DNA from: an uncultured Rhizobium sp.
GTDB taxonomy: Bacteria; Pseudomonadota; Alphaproteobacteria; Rhizobiales; Rhizobiaceae
Direction: 5' to 3'
NCBI GenBank assembly: GCA_945952415.1
Contig: CAMFIF010000018.1
Location: 16,892-80,891 of the forward strand
Length of the DNA stretch: 64,000 nt
A program made the position numbers and the translations under genes. Within the stretch, counting starts at the first letter, position 1. Each line of letters begins with the position of its first letter. The notes under the pieces were generated by a model that saw nothing but the letters and a program-made list of their open reading frames with translations, ran no database searches and was not told where the DNA came from. Positions 50,948 through 60,012 of this stretch are shown here, in pieces.

Positions 50948-52594
50948 ATGTCTTTCCTGAAACGCGTCAGGCCCAGCAATCTCATTATCCTTACCGCCAC
51001 GCCCTTTATCATCTACCTGTTTGCGACCTCTGCGGACTACATGCGGTCGCTGAAGGCGCTGGCCGGGGTGGAGAACGGGTCGGGCATTCTGGTGCCCGGC
51101 TATCTCCTGCTGTTTGCCCTCTCGGTTTCGGGGCTTCTGTGCCTTTTCCACAAGGGCAAGGCGGGACTTCGGGCGCTGGTGCGGCCGCTGGCGCTTTTTG
51201 TCCATATTGCCTGCCTGATCGTGCTCATGACGGGCGATCTCGCCCATCCCTACATGGCCTCGGCGCTTGCAAACGGGGTGGATGCCTTCGGCTCCAGCCT
51301 GGTCGTGCCGGGCGTCAATCCCCGCCAGCTGACGCCGGAGGCGGATCTCTGGCTTCGCGGGCTCATCGCCACCCTCCTGCCGCTCTACGGGGTGCTGTCG
51401 CTTGCAGGCATTGCAGGCCGGGAATTGGGCCGGCGAGGGGGCATTCCCGCCGTTTTCAAGGCGGGTGCGCTTTTCGGCGGGCTGACGAACGGGCTACTCC
51501 TCGTCTTCCTGCTTCTCTTTGCCCATGTGGCCTTTGCGGCCGGCATTGCCACCACGCTCAGGGCTGCGATCCTCGCATACGGGCTTGCGGCCGTTCTCGG
51601 CCTCGTCTGGGTGGCGCTCCTGCAGCTCGGCTACAGCCGTCGCACGGCCTTCGCCTCGCTCGCCGTCACGGCGGCGCTTGGCGCGGTGGCCGCCTTCAAT
51701 CTTCTCCAGCCACCGGCCCCTTATGTGCTTGCCGGCACGCTTGAGGGGAAGATCGGCATCGTCAGGGGCACCCCGACGGCACTGGTCGGCGCGGTGCGCT
51801 TCGGCGCCTATCCCAATGGGCCGGAAGGGGAAACGGGGGTTCGCACCTTCCTGACGCCCGAGGATGCGATCAAGGCCGTCGAGGCCGGGCAGGGCGTTAG
51901 TGCCGCGCTGCTTCCGGCCACGGACCCGCCCGCCAACTGGCCGCTTCTCTGGCAGACCTCGGCGCTCAACGACCGCAACAAGTCCGCCGGCATCACCTTT
52001 GCGGTGCTTTCCATCATTCTCGGCATCCTCACCTTCGGCGGGGCCATGCATCGTCGCCATCCGCTCGCCATCGGGTCGGAATTCATCATCGATACGATCC
52101 GCGGCATTCCCATGCTCGTCATCGTTCTCTATGTCGGCCTGCCGCTTTCCGGCGCGCTCAAGGATGCGACGGGCGGGGCGGTCGATCCGCCGAACATGAT
52201 GCGCGGCATCGTCGCCATGGCGATTGCCTATTCCGCCTATCTCGCGGAAATCTTCCGCGCCGGTATCAATGCCATTCCCGCCGGGCAGACGGAGGCGGCG
52301 AAATCGCTCGGCCTCAACCGCTGGCAGACTGCGCGCCATGTGGTGCTTCCGCAGGCCTTCCGGGTGATCATCCCGCCGCTCGGCAACGAGCTGATCGCCA
52401 TTCTCAAGGATACGTCGCTTCTCTCCATCCTCTCCATCCGCGACATCACGCAGCGCATGCGGGAATTCCAGTCGGCAAGCTTCCTGCCATTTGCGCCCTA
52501 TAATTCCGCAGCGATCTTCTACATCTTCCTGACGCTTGCGGCGGCCAGCATCGTGAATACCGTTGAAAGAAAATATCATGTCAAGCATCGCTGA
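50948..52594 (+). CDS. Amino-acid-type ABC permease with large N-terminal membrane and soluble extension
   Basis: This is a 548-residue protein. Only residues about 345-545 match a polar-amino-acid permease: IRGIPMLVIVLYVGLP near 384 and the EAA loop EAAKSLGLNRWQTARHVVLP at 449-468. The first 250 residues contain about seven extra hydrophobic segments. Residues 263-345 are soluble and read like part of a binding-protein lobe (TLEGKIGIVRGTPTALVGAV, then FLTPEDAIKAVEAGQGVSAA). Ordinary family members are about 220-300 residues. No ATPase gene lies in the operon. GGAGGAAGG precedes the ATG at 50948. The stop lies 17 bases inside the next gene. Confidence 0.82.
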   Translation: MSFLKRVRPSNLIILTATPFIIYLFATSADYMRSLKALAGVENGSGILVPGYLLLFALSVSGLLCLFHKGKAGLRALVRPLALFVHIACLIVLMTGDLAHPYMASALANGVDAFGSSLVVPGVNPRQLTPEADLWLRGLIATLLPLYGVLSLAGIAGRELGRRGGIPAVFKAGALFGGLTNGLLLVFLLLFAHVAFAAGIATTLRAAILAYGLAAVLGLVWVALLQLGYSRRTAFASLAVTAALGAVAAFNLLQPPAPYVLAGTLEGKIGIVRGTPTALVGAVRFGAYPNGPEGETGVRTFLTPEDAIKAVEAGQGVSAALLPATDPPANWPLLWQTSALNDRNKSAGITFAVLSIILGILTFGGAMHRRHPLAIGSEFIIDTIRGIPMLVIVLYVGLPLSGALKDATGGAVDPPNMMRGIVAMAIAYSAYLAEIFRAGINAIPAGQTEAAKSLGLNRWQTARHVVLPQAFRVIIPPLGNELIAILKDTSLLSILSIRDITQRMREFQSASFLPFAPYNSAAIFYIFLTLAAASIVNTVERKYHVKHR

Positions 52595-53969
52595 TTGGCG
52601 CGAAGAGCTTCTCGACCGCGCAGCCCGGATCCGCATGCCGGAGGATTTCGTCTTCGGCAGCGCCACATCCGCCTATCAGATCGAGGGCGCCGCCGCGCTC
52701 GACGGCAAGGGCGAAAGCATCTGGGACCGCTTCACCCGCAAGCCCGGCGCCATTGCCGACGGGTCGAACGGCGATATGGCCTGCGACCATTACCATCTCT
52801 ATCCGCGGGACATAGCGCTGATGAAGGAGATGGGTCTTTCGGCCTATCGCTTCTCGCTCTCCTGGCCGCGGCTCCTGCCGGAAGGGTCCGGCCGTGTGAA
52901 TGCGGCCGGTGCCGATTTCTACCACCGGCTGATCGATGCCCTCCTCAAGGCGGGGATCGAGCCCTTCCTGACGCTCTATCACTGGGATCTGCCGCAGCGG
53001 CTGCAGGACAAGGGCGGCTGGTACAATCGCGACACGGCTATGCGCTTTGCCGATTATGCGGCGGAAGCGGCACAGCTTTTCGGCGACCGGGTGAAGAAAT
53101 GGACGACGCTCAACGAGCCCTGGACCTTCTGCTGGTGGGGCCATGCGACCGGCGAGGATGCGCCGGGTCTCAAGGACGGCGTGAAGGGCGGGGTGATTTC
53201 CAGCCACCACGCGCTTCTCGCCCACGGCCTTGCGGTGCCGCTCATCCGTTCGGAGGCGCGCGGCGCCGAGGTGGGCATCACGCTTGACGTCAACGTGACC
53301 GAGCCTGCCACCGACCGGGCGGAGGATATAGAGGCCGCGCGGCGCTTCGACGGGGCACAGAACCGCTGGTATCTCGATGCGATCTTCAGGGGCGCATATC
53401 CGGAGGACATGCTCGATCTCTACAACCCCCGCCTGCTGCCGGATATCCGCCCGGGGGATCTTGCCGCCATCAGCGCGCCGATCGATTTTCTGGGCATCAA
53501 CAATTACCGCCGGTCGGTGATCCGGGCCGGGGCGGAGCTTGCCCCGCTTTCCTACGAACGGGTCTCGCCGGAGGGATCGGACTATTCGGCGCTCGGCTGG
53601 GAAATCTGGCCGCAGGCCATCGAGGACATTCTGGTGCATGTCCATGAAACCTACCGGCCCGCCAGGATCTATGTAACGGAAAACGGCATGGCGACCGCGC
53701 CTGAGGTGCCCGATGCGCGGGGCCGCATCGAGGATGTGGAGCGGGTCTCCTATTATGTCGGCTATCTTGAAAAGGTGGCCTCCGCTGCCAGACGGGGCGT
53801 TCCGGTGAAAGGCTATTTCGCCTGGACGCTGATGGACAATTTCGAATGGGCGCTTGGCTATACCGCGCCTTTCGGACTCGTCCATGTGGATTTCAAGACG
53901 CAGGAACGGCGGCTGAAATGGAGCGGCGAGGTCTATGGCCGGATCGCGCGGGAAGCGGTGGAGCGGTGA
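52578..53969 (+). CDS. GH1 beta-glucosidase
   Basis: This 463-residue cytoplasmic glycosidase has the acid/base Glu180 in TTLNEPWTF and the nucleophile Glu368 in YVTENGMA. The family N-terminal signature (FVFGSATSAYQIEGA) is intact and the length typical. It lacks a signal peptide and so acts on imported glycosides. The ATG at 52578 lies inside the permease end, a 17-bp overlap that suggests coupling. A phospho-beta-glucosidase is less likely because no PTS is present. Its place in an amino-acid-type transport operon is unusual. Confidence 0.92.
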   Translation: MSSIADWREELLDRAARIRMPEDFVFGSATSAYQIEGAAALDGKGESIWDRFTRKPGAIADGSNGDMACDHYHLYPRDIALMKEMGLSAYRFSLSWPRLLPEGSGRVNAAGADFYHRLIDALLKAGIEPFLTLYHWDLPQRLQDKGGWYNRDTAMRFADYAAEAAQLFGDRVKKWTTLNEPWTFCWWGHATGEDAPGLKDGVKGGVISSHHALLAHGLAVPLIRSEARGAEVGITLDVNVTEPATDRAEDIEAARRFDGAQNRWYLDAIFRGAYPEDMLDLYNPRLLPDIRPGDLAAISAPIDFLGINNYRRSVIRAGAELAPLSYERVSPEGSDYSALGWEIWPQAIEDILVHVHETYRPARIYVTENGMATAPEVPDARGRIEDVERVSYYVGYLEKVASAARRGVPVKGYFAWTLMDNFEWALGYTAPFGLVHVDFKTQERRLKWSGEVYGRIAREAVER

Positions 53970-53971
53970 GC

Positions 53972-54658
53972 ATGGGCGACACGGACAGGGGCACGGTTCT
54001 GATCACGGGCGGCCATCGCGGGCTCGGCGCCGCGCTCGCCAGCCGCTTTGCGGCGGATGGTTTTCGCGTCATTGCCGCGGGACGGCGGGAAACGAGCGCC
54101 ATTGCCGGCGTCGAGGCTCTTCCGCTCGACCTTGGCGACGAGGCCTCCATCCGGGCGGCGGCGCTGAAGCTTGAGGGCCGCCCCATCGATATCCTCGTTC
54201 ACAATGCCGCGATCCGCGGAGCGACCGAGGGGCTCGATGCTGTCACGACGGAGGATTTCATCGAGACGATGCGGGTGAATGCGCTTGCGCCGCTGCTTCT
54301 TACCCGGGCGCTCATTCCGCAGATCAGGGCTGGCCGGCGAAAGGTGATCGCGATGATCTCGAGCCGCGCCGGCTCGAACAGCGAGGGACATGTGGACAAT
54401 CCGGATGGCGATTATGCCTATCGCTGCTCCAAGGCGGCCCTCAACATGGCGACAACCAAGCTCGCCGCCGATCTGAAGCCCGAGGGCATTGCCGTCCTCG
54501 CCTTCCATCCGGGCTGGGTGCGCACCGACATGGGCGGGGACGAGGCGGATCTGACCGTCGAGGAAAGCGCCGAGGGGCTGAAACGGCTGATCGAAACCGC
54601 GGACCTCACCGAAACGGCGCGCTTCCGCACCCATGACGGACGGCCTGTGGGCTGGTAA
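53972..54658 (+). CDS. Short-chain dehydrogenase (C-factor-like)
   Basis: This 228-residue SDR has the cofactor motif TGGHRGLGAAL at residues 12-22, NAA in LVHNAAIRG, the catalytic serine in MISSRAGS and YRCSK as the YxxxK pair. The shape is that of the CsgA/C-factor group. It starts two bases after the glucosidase stop; GTG at 53966 is an alternative start. In context it may oxidise or reduce the aglycone or sugar released by the GH1 enzyme. Confidence 0.85.
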   Translation: MGDTDRGTVLITGGHRGLGAALASRFAADGFRVIAAGRRETSAIAGVEALPLDLGDEASIRAAALKLEGRPIDILVHNAAIRGATEGLDAVTTEDFIETMRVNALAPLLLTRALIPQIRAGRRKVIAMISSRAGSNSEGHVDNPDGDYAYRCSKAALNMATTKLAADLKPEGIAVLAFHPGWVRTDMGGDEADLTVEESAEGLKRLIETADLTETARFRTHDGRPVGW

Positions 54659-54688
54659 AAAAATTTAGTTTAATACAAAAATTTTTTA
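54656..54688. promoter_or_regulatory. AT-rich inverted repeat before the aldo/keto reductase
   Basis: TAAAAAAATTT and AAATTTTTTA are near-complementary arms separated by 12 bp, overlapping the SDR stop. It could be an operator, a promoter-flanking element or a weak terminator in the 114-bp gap. Confidence 0.4.
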
Positions 54689-54772
54689 CTGGCCAAGAAT
54701 GTCGAGGCGCTCCATACTGTCCGACGAGGAAATGCGGCGCCGGCCGCAAGGGCTTTTGCCCGGGAGGCAAGC

Positions 54773-55606
54773 ATGAAAAAAGTGATCCTGACGGGTGGCG
54801 AAGAGGTTCCGGCACTCGGGCTCGGCACGTGGAAGATGGGCATTGGCGAGGCCGACGAGGCCGGCCAGATCGAGGCGCTGCAAACCGGTATCGATCTTGG
54901 CCTGACGCTGATCGATACGGCGGAAATGTATGGCGATGGCCGGTCCGAAGCGCTTGTGGGGCAGGCGATCCGCGGCCGCCGCGACCCGGTTTTCCTGGTC
55001 TCCAAGGTGCTGCCGCAAAATGCCTCGCGCCAGGGCACGATCGAGGCCTGCGAGCGCTCGCTGCGCCATCTCGCGACGGACCGGATCGATCTCTATCTTC
55101 TCCATTGGCGCGGAAACCATCCGCTGGCTGAGACGGTGGAGGCCTTCGAGCGGCTGAAACGCGATGGCAAGATCCGCCATTGGGGCGTTTCCAATCTCGA
55201 TCCCGCCGACATCAGGGAACTGCTCGCCCTTCCTGACGGCGTGAACTGCGTGGCGAACCAGGTGATGTACAATCTGGCCGAACGGGGGATCGAATGGGAT
55301 CTCCTGCCCGATGCTCAGGCGCGGCAGATGGCGATCATGGCCTATTGCCCGCTTGGCGAAGGGCAGCTGATCGATCACCCCGGCCTCGTCGCCCTTGGCC
55401 GCCGCCATGGCGTGACCGCCGCCACGGTGGCGCTTGCCTGGCTGCTGGCGCGTGACGGCGTGATTGCCATTCCGAAAAGCCGAAGCGCCGCCCGCGTGCG
55501 GGAAAATGCGGCGGCCCTTTCCCTTACCCTTTCGGCGGAGGATCTCGACGAGCTCGACCGCCTGTTTCCCCCACCCGGCGGCCCGATGCCGCTGGCCATG
55601 ACCTGA
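54773..55606 (+). CDS. Aldo/keto reductase
   Basis: This 277-residue NAD(P)H-dependent reductase has the catalytic tetrad Asp48, Tyr53, Lys78 and His111 (DTAEMYG, LVSKVLP, LLHWRG). The coenzyme segment [18 protein letters not shown] near residue 240 is typical. The substrate is unknown; its position after the GH1 and SDR genes suggests a carbonyl product of that pathway. GGGAGG precedes the ATG at 54773. Confidence 0.9.
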   Translation: MKKVILTGGEEVPALGLGTWKMGIGEADEAGQIEALQTGIDLGLTLIDTAEMYGDGRSEALVGQAIRGRRDPVFLVSKVLPQNASRQGTIEACERSLRHLATDRIDLYLLHWRGNHPLAETVEAFERLKRDGKIRHWGVSNLDPADIRELLALPDGVNCVANQVMYNLAERGIEWDLLPDAQARQMAIMAYCPLGEGQLIDHPGLVALGRRHGVTAATVALAWLLARDGVIAIPKSRSAARVRENAAALSLTLSAEDLDELDRLFPPPGGPMPLAMT

Positions 55607-55644
55607 CAGTCACACGATCCCCACCCATCCATCCGGAGAAGACG

Positions 55645-56745
55645 ATGCCCGATCATGCCGCCCGGCTGGCTGCGTTGCGCAGCCGCATGAAAGCCTCCCA
55701 AACCGATATTGTCGCCGTCGGTCCCAGCTCGCACATGCTGTGGCTTTCGGGCGTTTCTCCCCATGGCGACGAGCGTCCCGTCATGCAGATCGTCACCGTC
55801 GATCATGCCGCCTTCCTGATGCCGAAGCTCAATGCGGATGCGGCGCGCAAGGACACGGATCTGCCTTTCTATCCCTGGGCCGACGACGAGGGCGCCGAAG
55901 GCGCGCTTGACCGTCTGCTTCAGGATTTCGGCGTGAAGGGCAAGGCGGGCCTCAAGGTCGCGCTTGACGAAACCATGCGCGCCGATTTCGCGCTGCTGCT
56001 CCTCGGCGCCCTCGACCAGCCCGCCCATGCCTTCACGGGCGAGACGGTCGGTTTCCTCCGGGCGCGGAAGGATGAGGAAGAGTACCGCATCCTGAAGGCC
56101 AATGCGCTTCTGAACGACGAAGCCGCGCTTGCCGCCTTCGCCTCGCTGAAGGAAGGCATGAGCGAGATCGAGGTGGCGGAGGTCGTCAAGAATTTCTATC
56201 TCGCCCGCGGTGCCGTGGCCGAGTTCACCATTGTCGGTTTCGGCGAAAACGGGGCCTATCCCCACCATCATTGCAGCGACCGGCGGCTGAAGGCCGGCGA
56301 CAGCGTGCTTGTCGACATCGGCGGACGCAATAATGGCTATCCGAGCGACATGACCCGGATGGGTTACTTCGGTTCGAAGCCCGAGGGGCTGGACGAGATC
56401 CATGCCATCGTCGACCGGGCCGTGAAGGCGGCCATTGCGGCGGCCAAGCCCGGCGTCCGGGCGCGGGATGTGGATGCGGCTGCGCGCGGCGTCATCACCG
56501 AAGCCGGTTACGGCGACTTCTTCCTGCACAGGACCGGCCATGGCCTCGGCATCGACATTCACGAAGGGCCCTATATCACCGCGACTTCAGACGTGGTTCT
56601 GGAAGAGGGCAATGTCTTCTCGATCGAGCCCGGCATCTATCTGAAGGATCGCTTCGGCGTACGCCTCGAGGAAATCGTCATTCTCCGGAAGGACGGGGCG
56701 GAAGTGCTCTCTGGCCTTTCGCGCGATCTCGTCAGGGGCGGCTGA
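55645..56745 (+). CDS. M24-family metallopeptidase (prolidase / Xaa-Pro aminopeptidase-like)
   Basis: This 366-residue protein has a creatinase-type N-terminal domain and a pita-bread C-terminal domain. All five dinuclear metal ligands are visible: Asp224 (VDIGG), Asp235 (SDMTR), His299 (GHGLGIDIHEG), Glu328 (SIEPGIY) and Glu342 (RLEEIV). Such enzymes cleave Xaa-Pro or dipeptide bonds, and some hydrolyse other amide-linked amino-acid conjugates. It starts 38 bp after the aldo/keto reductase and ends inside the convergent P1 peptidase gene (14-bp overlap). Confidence 0.9.
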   Translation: MPDHAARLAALRSRMKASQTDIVAVGPSSHMLWLSGVSPHGDERPVMQIVTVDHAAFLMPKLNADAARKDTDLPFYPWADDEGAEGALDRLLQDFGVKGKAGLKVALDETMRADFALLLLGALDQPAHAFTGETVGFLRARKDEEEYRILKANALLNDEAALAAFASLKEGMSEIEVAEVVKNFYLARGAVAEFTIVGFGENGAYPHHHCSDRRLKAGDSVLVDIGGRNNGYPSDMTRMGYFGSKPEGLDEIHAIVDRAVKAAIAAAKPGVRARDVDAAARGVITEAGYGDFFLHRTGHGLGIDIHEGPYITATSDVVLEEGNVFSIEPGIYLKDRFGVRLEEIVILRKDGAEVLSGLSRDLVRGG

Positions 56746-57736
56746 CGCTGCTTCCGAAAAGGTCCTTCCAGGCGGGCTTCGTGCCCGGCTGGGGAAGGGC
56801 CGAGGCCTCGACCATGCCGCGGGCGACGGCGCGCGCCATCGTCACCATGGCGAGGTGGCAGATTTCCATGAATTGCTGCGGGGTGGTCACGGGTTTCTCG
56901 CCCGTCGCCGCCCCGAAGACCGTATCGCCATCCGAGGGGAAATGGGCGGGATGGATGGCGCGCACCAGCCCGTCATGGCCGAGGATCGACAGGCGGTGGC
57001 ATTCCGCCTTCGACAGAACCGCATCGGTGACGACCATGCCGATTGTCGTGGCCGAGGGTTCCATGCCCTTTATGAAGAGGGCGGTATCCTCCGCCGTGAA
57101 GGCCGAGGGATAGCCGAGCCCGCCGAATTCGCCGGCCTGTTCGAAGGGCGCCGCCCAGAAATGCGGGCCGGAACCGACCGTCGGGCTTCCGAGCGCATTG
57201 ACGGCAACGAGGGCCGCGACCCGGTGGCCATGGCTCGTCACCGCGCTGGCGGAGCCCAGCCCGCCCTTCAGCCTTGCCGTCGTGGCACCGGTTCCGGCAC
57301 CCACCGTTCCAAGCGCGAAGGGTCCTTTTGCGGCGGCGCGATAGGCGGCATGGCCCATGCGCTGATAGGGGTTCTGATCTCCCCAGTCCTTGTTGCCGCC
57401 ATTCATGAGATCGAAGAGGATTGCCTGGGCGGCAATCGGCACGATCGTGTTGCCGAAGGAAAGGCCGCGGCCATCCTGCCTGAGGCCATCCAGCACCCCG
57501 CCCGTCGCATCGAGGCCGAAGATCGAGCCGCCCGAGAGCACCAGCGCATCCACCGCCTGCACGCTGTTTGCGGGATCCAGCATGGCGCTGTCGCGGCTTC
57601 CGGGTGCTCCCCCGAGCACCGAGATGGAGGCCGTTGCCGGGCGGTCGAAGACCACGACGGTCACGCCCGTCGCACGGTCGAGATCCGTCGCGTGGCCCAC
57701 GGCAATGCCATCGATATCGGTGAGGAGATTGTGCAT
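56732..57736 (-). CDS. P1-family (DmpA-type) peptidase
   Basis: This 334-residue N-terminal-nucleophile hydrolase is of the L-aminopeptidase/D-esterase DmpA group. Its precursor self-cleaves before a Ser or Thr; the likely site is within LKGGLGSASAV near residue 155. VLSGGSIFGLDATGGV and the C-terminal VTDAVLSKAECHRL segment are typical. The start ATG is at 57736. It lies 61 bp downstream of nagA on the same strand and converges with the M24 gene, so it may be the tail of the amino-sugar operon or a partner of the M24 peptidase. Confidence 0.85.
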   Translation of the reverse strand: MHNLLTDIDGIAVGHATDLDRATGVTVVVFDRPATASISVLGGAPGSRDSAMLDPANSVQAVDALVLSGGSIFGLDATGGVLDGLRQDGRGLSFGNTIVPIAAQAILFDLMNGGNKDWGDQNPYQRMGHAAYRAAAKGPFALGTVGAGTGATTARLKGGLGSASAVTSHGHRVAALVAVNALGSPTVGSGPHFWAAPFEQAGEFGGLGYPSAFTAEDTALFIKGMEPSATTIGMVVTDAVLSKAECHRLSILGHDGLVRAIHPAHFPSDGDTVFGAATGEKPVTTPQQFMEICHLAMVTMARAVARGMVEASALPQPGTKPAWKDLFGSSVSRP

Positions 57737-57797
57737 GGCGCAGGCCTTTCTGAAGTAGATCGCCCCACTATAGGTGGGACGCCTGCGCCAAGGAAGA

Positions 57798-58961
57798 TCA
57801 GGCGGTGTAGACCTCCACCCCGCCAATATAGGTGGCCTGAAGATCGAGAGCCTCGTCGAGGATGACGAAATCCGCATCCATGCCGGGGGCAAGGCGACCC
57901 TTGCTGCTCGCCATGCTTGCCGCTTCGGCCGGATAGAGGCTTGCCATGCGCAGCGCCTCGCCCAGCGGCAGGCCGAGCGTTTCATGAACGAAGCGGATGG
58001 AGGAGAGCATGTCGATATCTGCGCCCGCCAGCGTTCCATCGGCCAGCGTGAGGCGGCCGTCCTTGCGGTAGATCTGCCGTCCGTTCAGCGTAAAGCCTTC
58101 AAGATCCGTGCCGATGGTGGACATGGCATCGGTGACGAGGAAGATCCGACCCGGTCCGTTCTTGGCGGCCAGCGCAATCCGCATGGTGATGGGATTGACG
58201 TGGAAACCATCGGCGATCAGCCCGGCATGGAGCATGCCTTCTTCCAGCGCCGCGCCCACGACACCCGGCTCGCGATTGCCGAGCTGGCTCATGGCATTGA
58301 AGAGATGGGTGACGGCGCGTGCGCCGGCGGCGGCGTAATCCAGCACCGTATCCGCATCGCAATCCGTATGGCCGAGGCTGACGAGAATGCCCGCGCCGGA
58401 GAGGATGTCGACCTGTTCGGCGGTGACATTTTCCGGCGCCACGGTGGTCATCAGAACCGGCATCTTGCCGACCGTATCGAGCAGCCTCTGGAGATCTTCC
58501 TCCTCCATCGGGCGGATGAGCGAGGGATCATGGGCACCCTTGCGGGCCACCGAGAGATGGGGTCCTTCCAGGTGAAGGCCGAGAAAGCCCGGCACGCCGA
58601 GCCGTGCGGCCTCGATGCCGGCTTCAATCGTCGCGCCGGTGATGTCCACCCGGTCGGTGATCAGCGTCGGCAGCAGGGCCGTGGTGCCGAAGCGGGCATG
58701 GGCGGCACAGATCGTGGCGATGCCTTCCACCGTCTGGGCATCGTTCAGCATCACGCCGCCGCCGCCATTCACCTGCAGATCGATGAATCCAGGAACCAGG
58801 ACCGAGCCCTTCGGAAGCGTGACCACTTCCGCCTCACCCAGCCCTTCCGGCTCGTCGAGTATGGCAGCGATCCGGCCGCCTTCCACAAGCAGCACCGCAT
58901 CGTTCAGCCATGTATCGCCGGTGAAAATCCGTGCGCCCTGGAAAGCGGTCGTCTTGCTCAT
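57798..58961 (-). CDS. nagA: N-acetylglucosamine-6-phosphate deacetylase
   Basis: This 387-residue amidohydrolase converts GlcNAc-6-phosphate to glucosamine-6-phosphate and acetate. Landmarks are FIDLQVNGGGGV near residue 62, the metal glutamate in GLHLEGPHLS, histidines in SLGHTDCDA and THLFNAMS, and the catalytic aspartate in LVTDAMST. The start overlaps the SIS-gene stop by four bases. Its product feeds the SIS-domain deaminase. Confidence 0.93.
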   Translation of the reverse strand: MSKTTAFQGARIFTGDTWLNDAVLLVEGGRIAAILDEPEGLGEAEVVTLPKGSVLVPGFIDLQVNGGGGVMLNDAQTVEGIATICAAHARFGTTALLPTLITDRVDITGATIEAGIEAARLGVPGFLGLHLEGPHLSVARKGAHDPSLIRPMEEEDLQRLLDTVGKMPVLMTTVAPENVTAEQVDILSGAGILVSLGHTDCDADTVLDYAAAGARAVTHLFNAMSQLGNREPGVVGAALEEGMLHAGLIADGFHVNPITMRIALAAKNGPGRIFLVTDAMSTIGTDLEGFTLNGRQIYRKDGRLTLADGTLAGADIDMLSSIRFVHETLGLPLGEALRMASLYPAEAASMASSKGRLAPGMDADFVILDEALDLQATYIGGVEVYTA

Positions 58962-59983
58962 CGGGTTTCCGTCACTTTCTTGAGGGCTTCGGGCTTGTCC
59001 GGATTGTAGCCGAGCGACCGGGACCAGGCTTCGACGAAGCCGTAGAAGGGGATGATCAGGGTCAGCGCATCGGTGAGGAAATGGCCGGTCGCAACGAAAT
59101 CGAGCTGCCCCGCCTTTTCCGCCTTTCGCGAGGTGGCATAGACGGAAGCCCGCTTTTCGGCGAGCCCGTCGGCCACGCCTGCAATCGAAGCTTCGGCGGC
59201 ATCGCGCGCGGCAAAGGCCAGAACCGGAAATTCCGGCTTCACCAGCGCTACCGGGCCATGCAGCACTTCCGCCGCCGAATAGGCTTCGGCGTGGAGGCCG
59301 GAGGTTTCCTTGAACTTCAGCGCGGCTTCGCTGGCAATGGCCAGCGACGGGCCGCGGCCGAGCATGTAGAGGGAGGTCGCATCCTTGAGATCGGCCTGAA
59401 GCGCGGGCAGCCAGTCGATCCGCACCGCCTTTTCGAAATGGCCTGGGAGTGCGCGGATGGCTGCGGTCAGCGCCTCGTCTCCGGTCCATTCGGCCAGCAG
59501 GATCAGACCCGCCAGCACCGAACTGACATAGGATTTGGTGGCGGCGACGGCGAGTTCCGGCCCGGCAGCAATGTCGATCGCATGTTTCGAGGCTTCGGCG
59601 AGCGGCGAGGCGATGGTGTTGGTGAGCGCGATGCTTTCCGCGCCGCTCGCGGTTGCGGCCTTCGCCATGGCGACGATATCCGGGCTCTTGCCCGACTGGG
59701 AAATGGCGATGGTTGCGGCGCCCGAGAGATCGAGATCGACACCATAGATGGAGGCAAGCGAGGGGCCGATCGAGGCGACCGGCTTGCGGGCGACCAGTTC
59801 GATCGCATATTTCAGGAAGTGGGCGGCATGGTCGGAAGAGCCGCGGGCAATGGTTGCCACATAGGCCGGGTTGCGTTCGCGCAGCGAAAGGCCGGCTTTC
59901 CTCAGCGGGCCTGCCGATCCCTCGATCAGACGCGCCGCCGCCTCCGGTATTTCGTCAATTTCGCGTCGCATATGGGTCTGCAT
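58958..59983 (-). CDS. SIS-domain glucosamine-6-phosphate deaminase (NagB-II type)
   Basis: This 341-residue protein has two sugar-isomerase domains (IARGSSDHAAHFLKYAIE, then MLGRGPSLAIASEAALKFKE), like the isomerase half of GlmS without the glutaminase half. Such stand-alone proteins act as glucosamine-6-phosphate deaminases (NagB-II). Placement between a GntR regulator and nagA supports that. It converts glucosamine-6-phosphate to fructose-6-phosphate and ammonia. AgaS-type galactosamine-6-phosphate deaminase is an alternative. Confidence 0.88.
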   Translation of the reverse strand: MQTHMRREIDEIPEAAARLIEGSAGPLRKAGLSLRERNPAYVATIARGSSDHAAHFLKYAIELVARKPVASIGPSLASIYGVDLDLSGAATIAISQSGKSPDIVAMAKAATASGAESIALTNTIASPLAEASKHAIDIAAGPELAVAATKSYVSSVLAGLILLAEWTGDEALTAAIRALPGHFEKAVRIDWLPALQADLKDATSLYMLGRGPSLAIASEAALKFKETSGLHAEAYSAAEVLHGPVALVKPEFPVLAFAARDAAEASIAGVADGLAEKRASVYATSRKAEKAGQLDFVATGHFLTDALTLIIPFYGFVEAWSRSLGYNPDKPEALKKVTETR

Positions 59984-60012
59984 CGATCATTCCTCGTTCG
60001 GGGCCGGGCCGG

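Noticed and set aside
50948..52594. A later start codon that would give a normal-length permease
   Set aside because: The ribosome-binding site and hydrophobic, well-formed coding sequence support 50948. Internal ATG or GTG codons near residue 340 lack a convincing ribosome-binding site.
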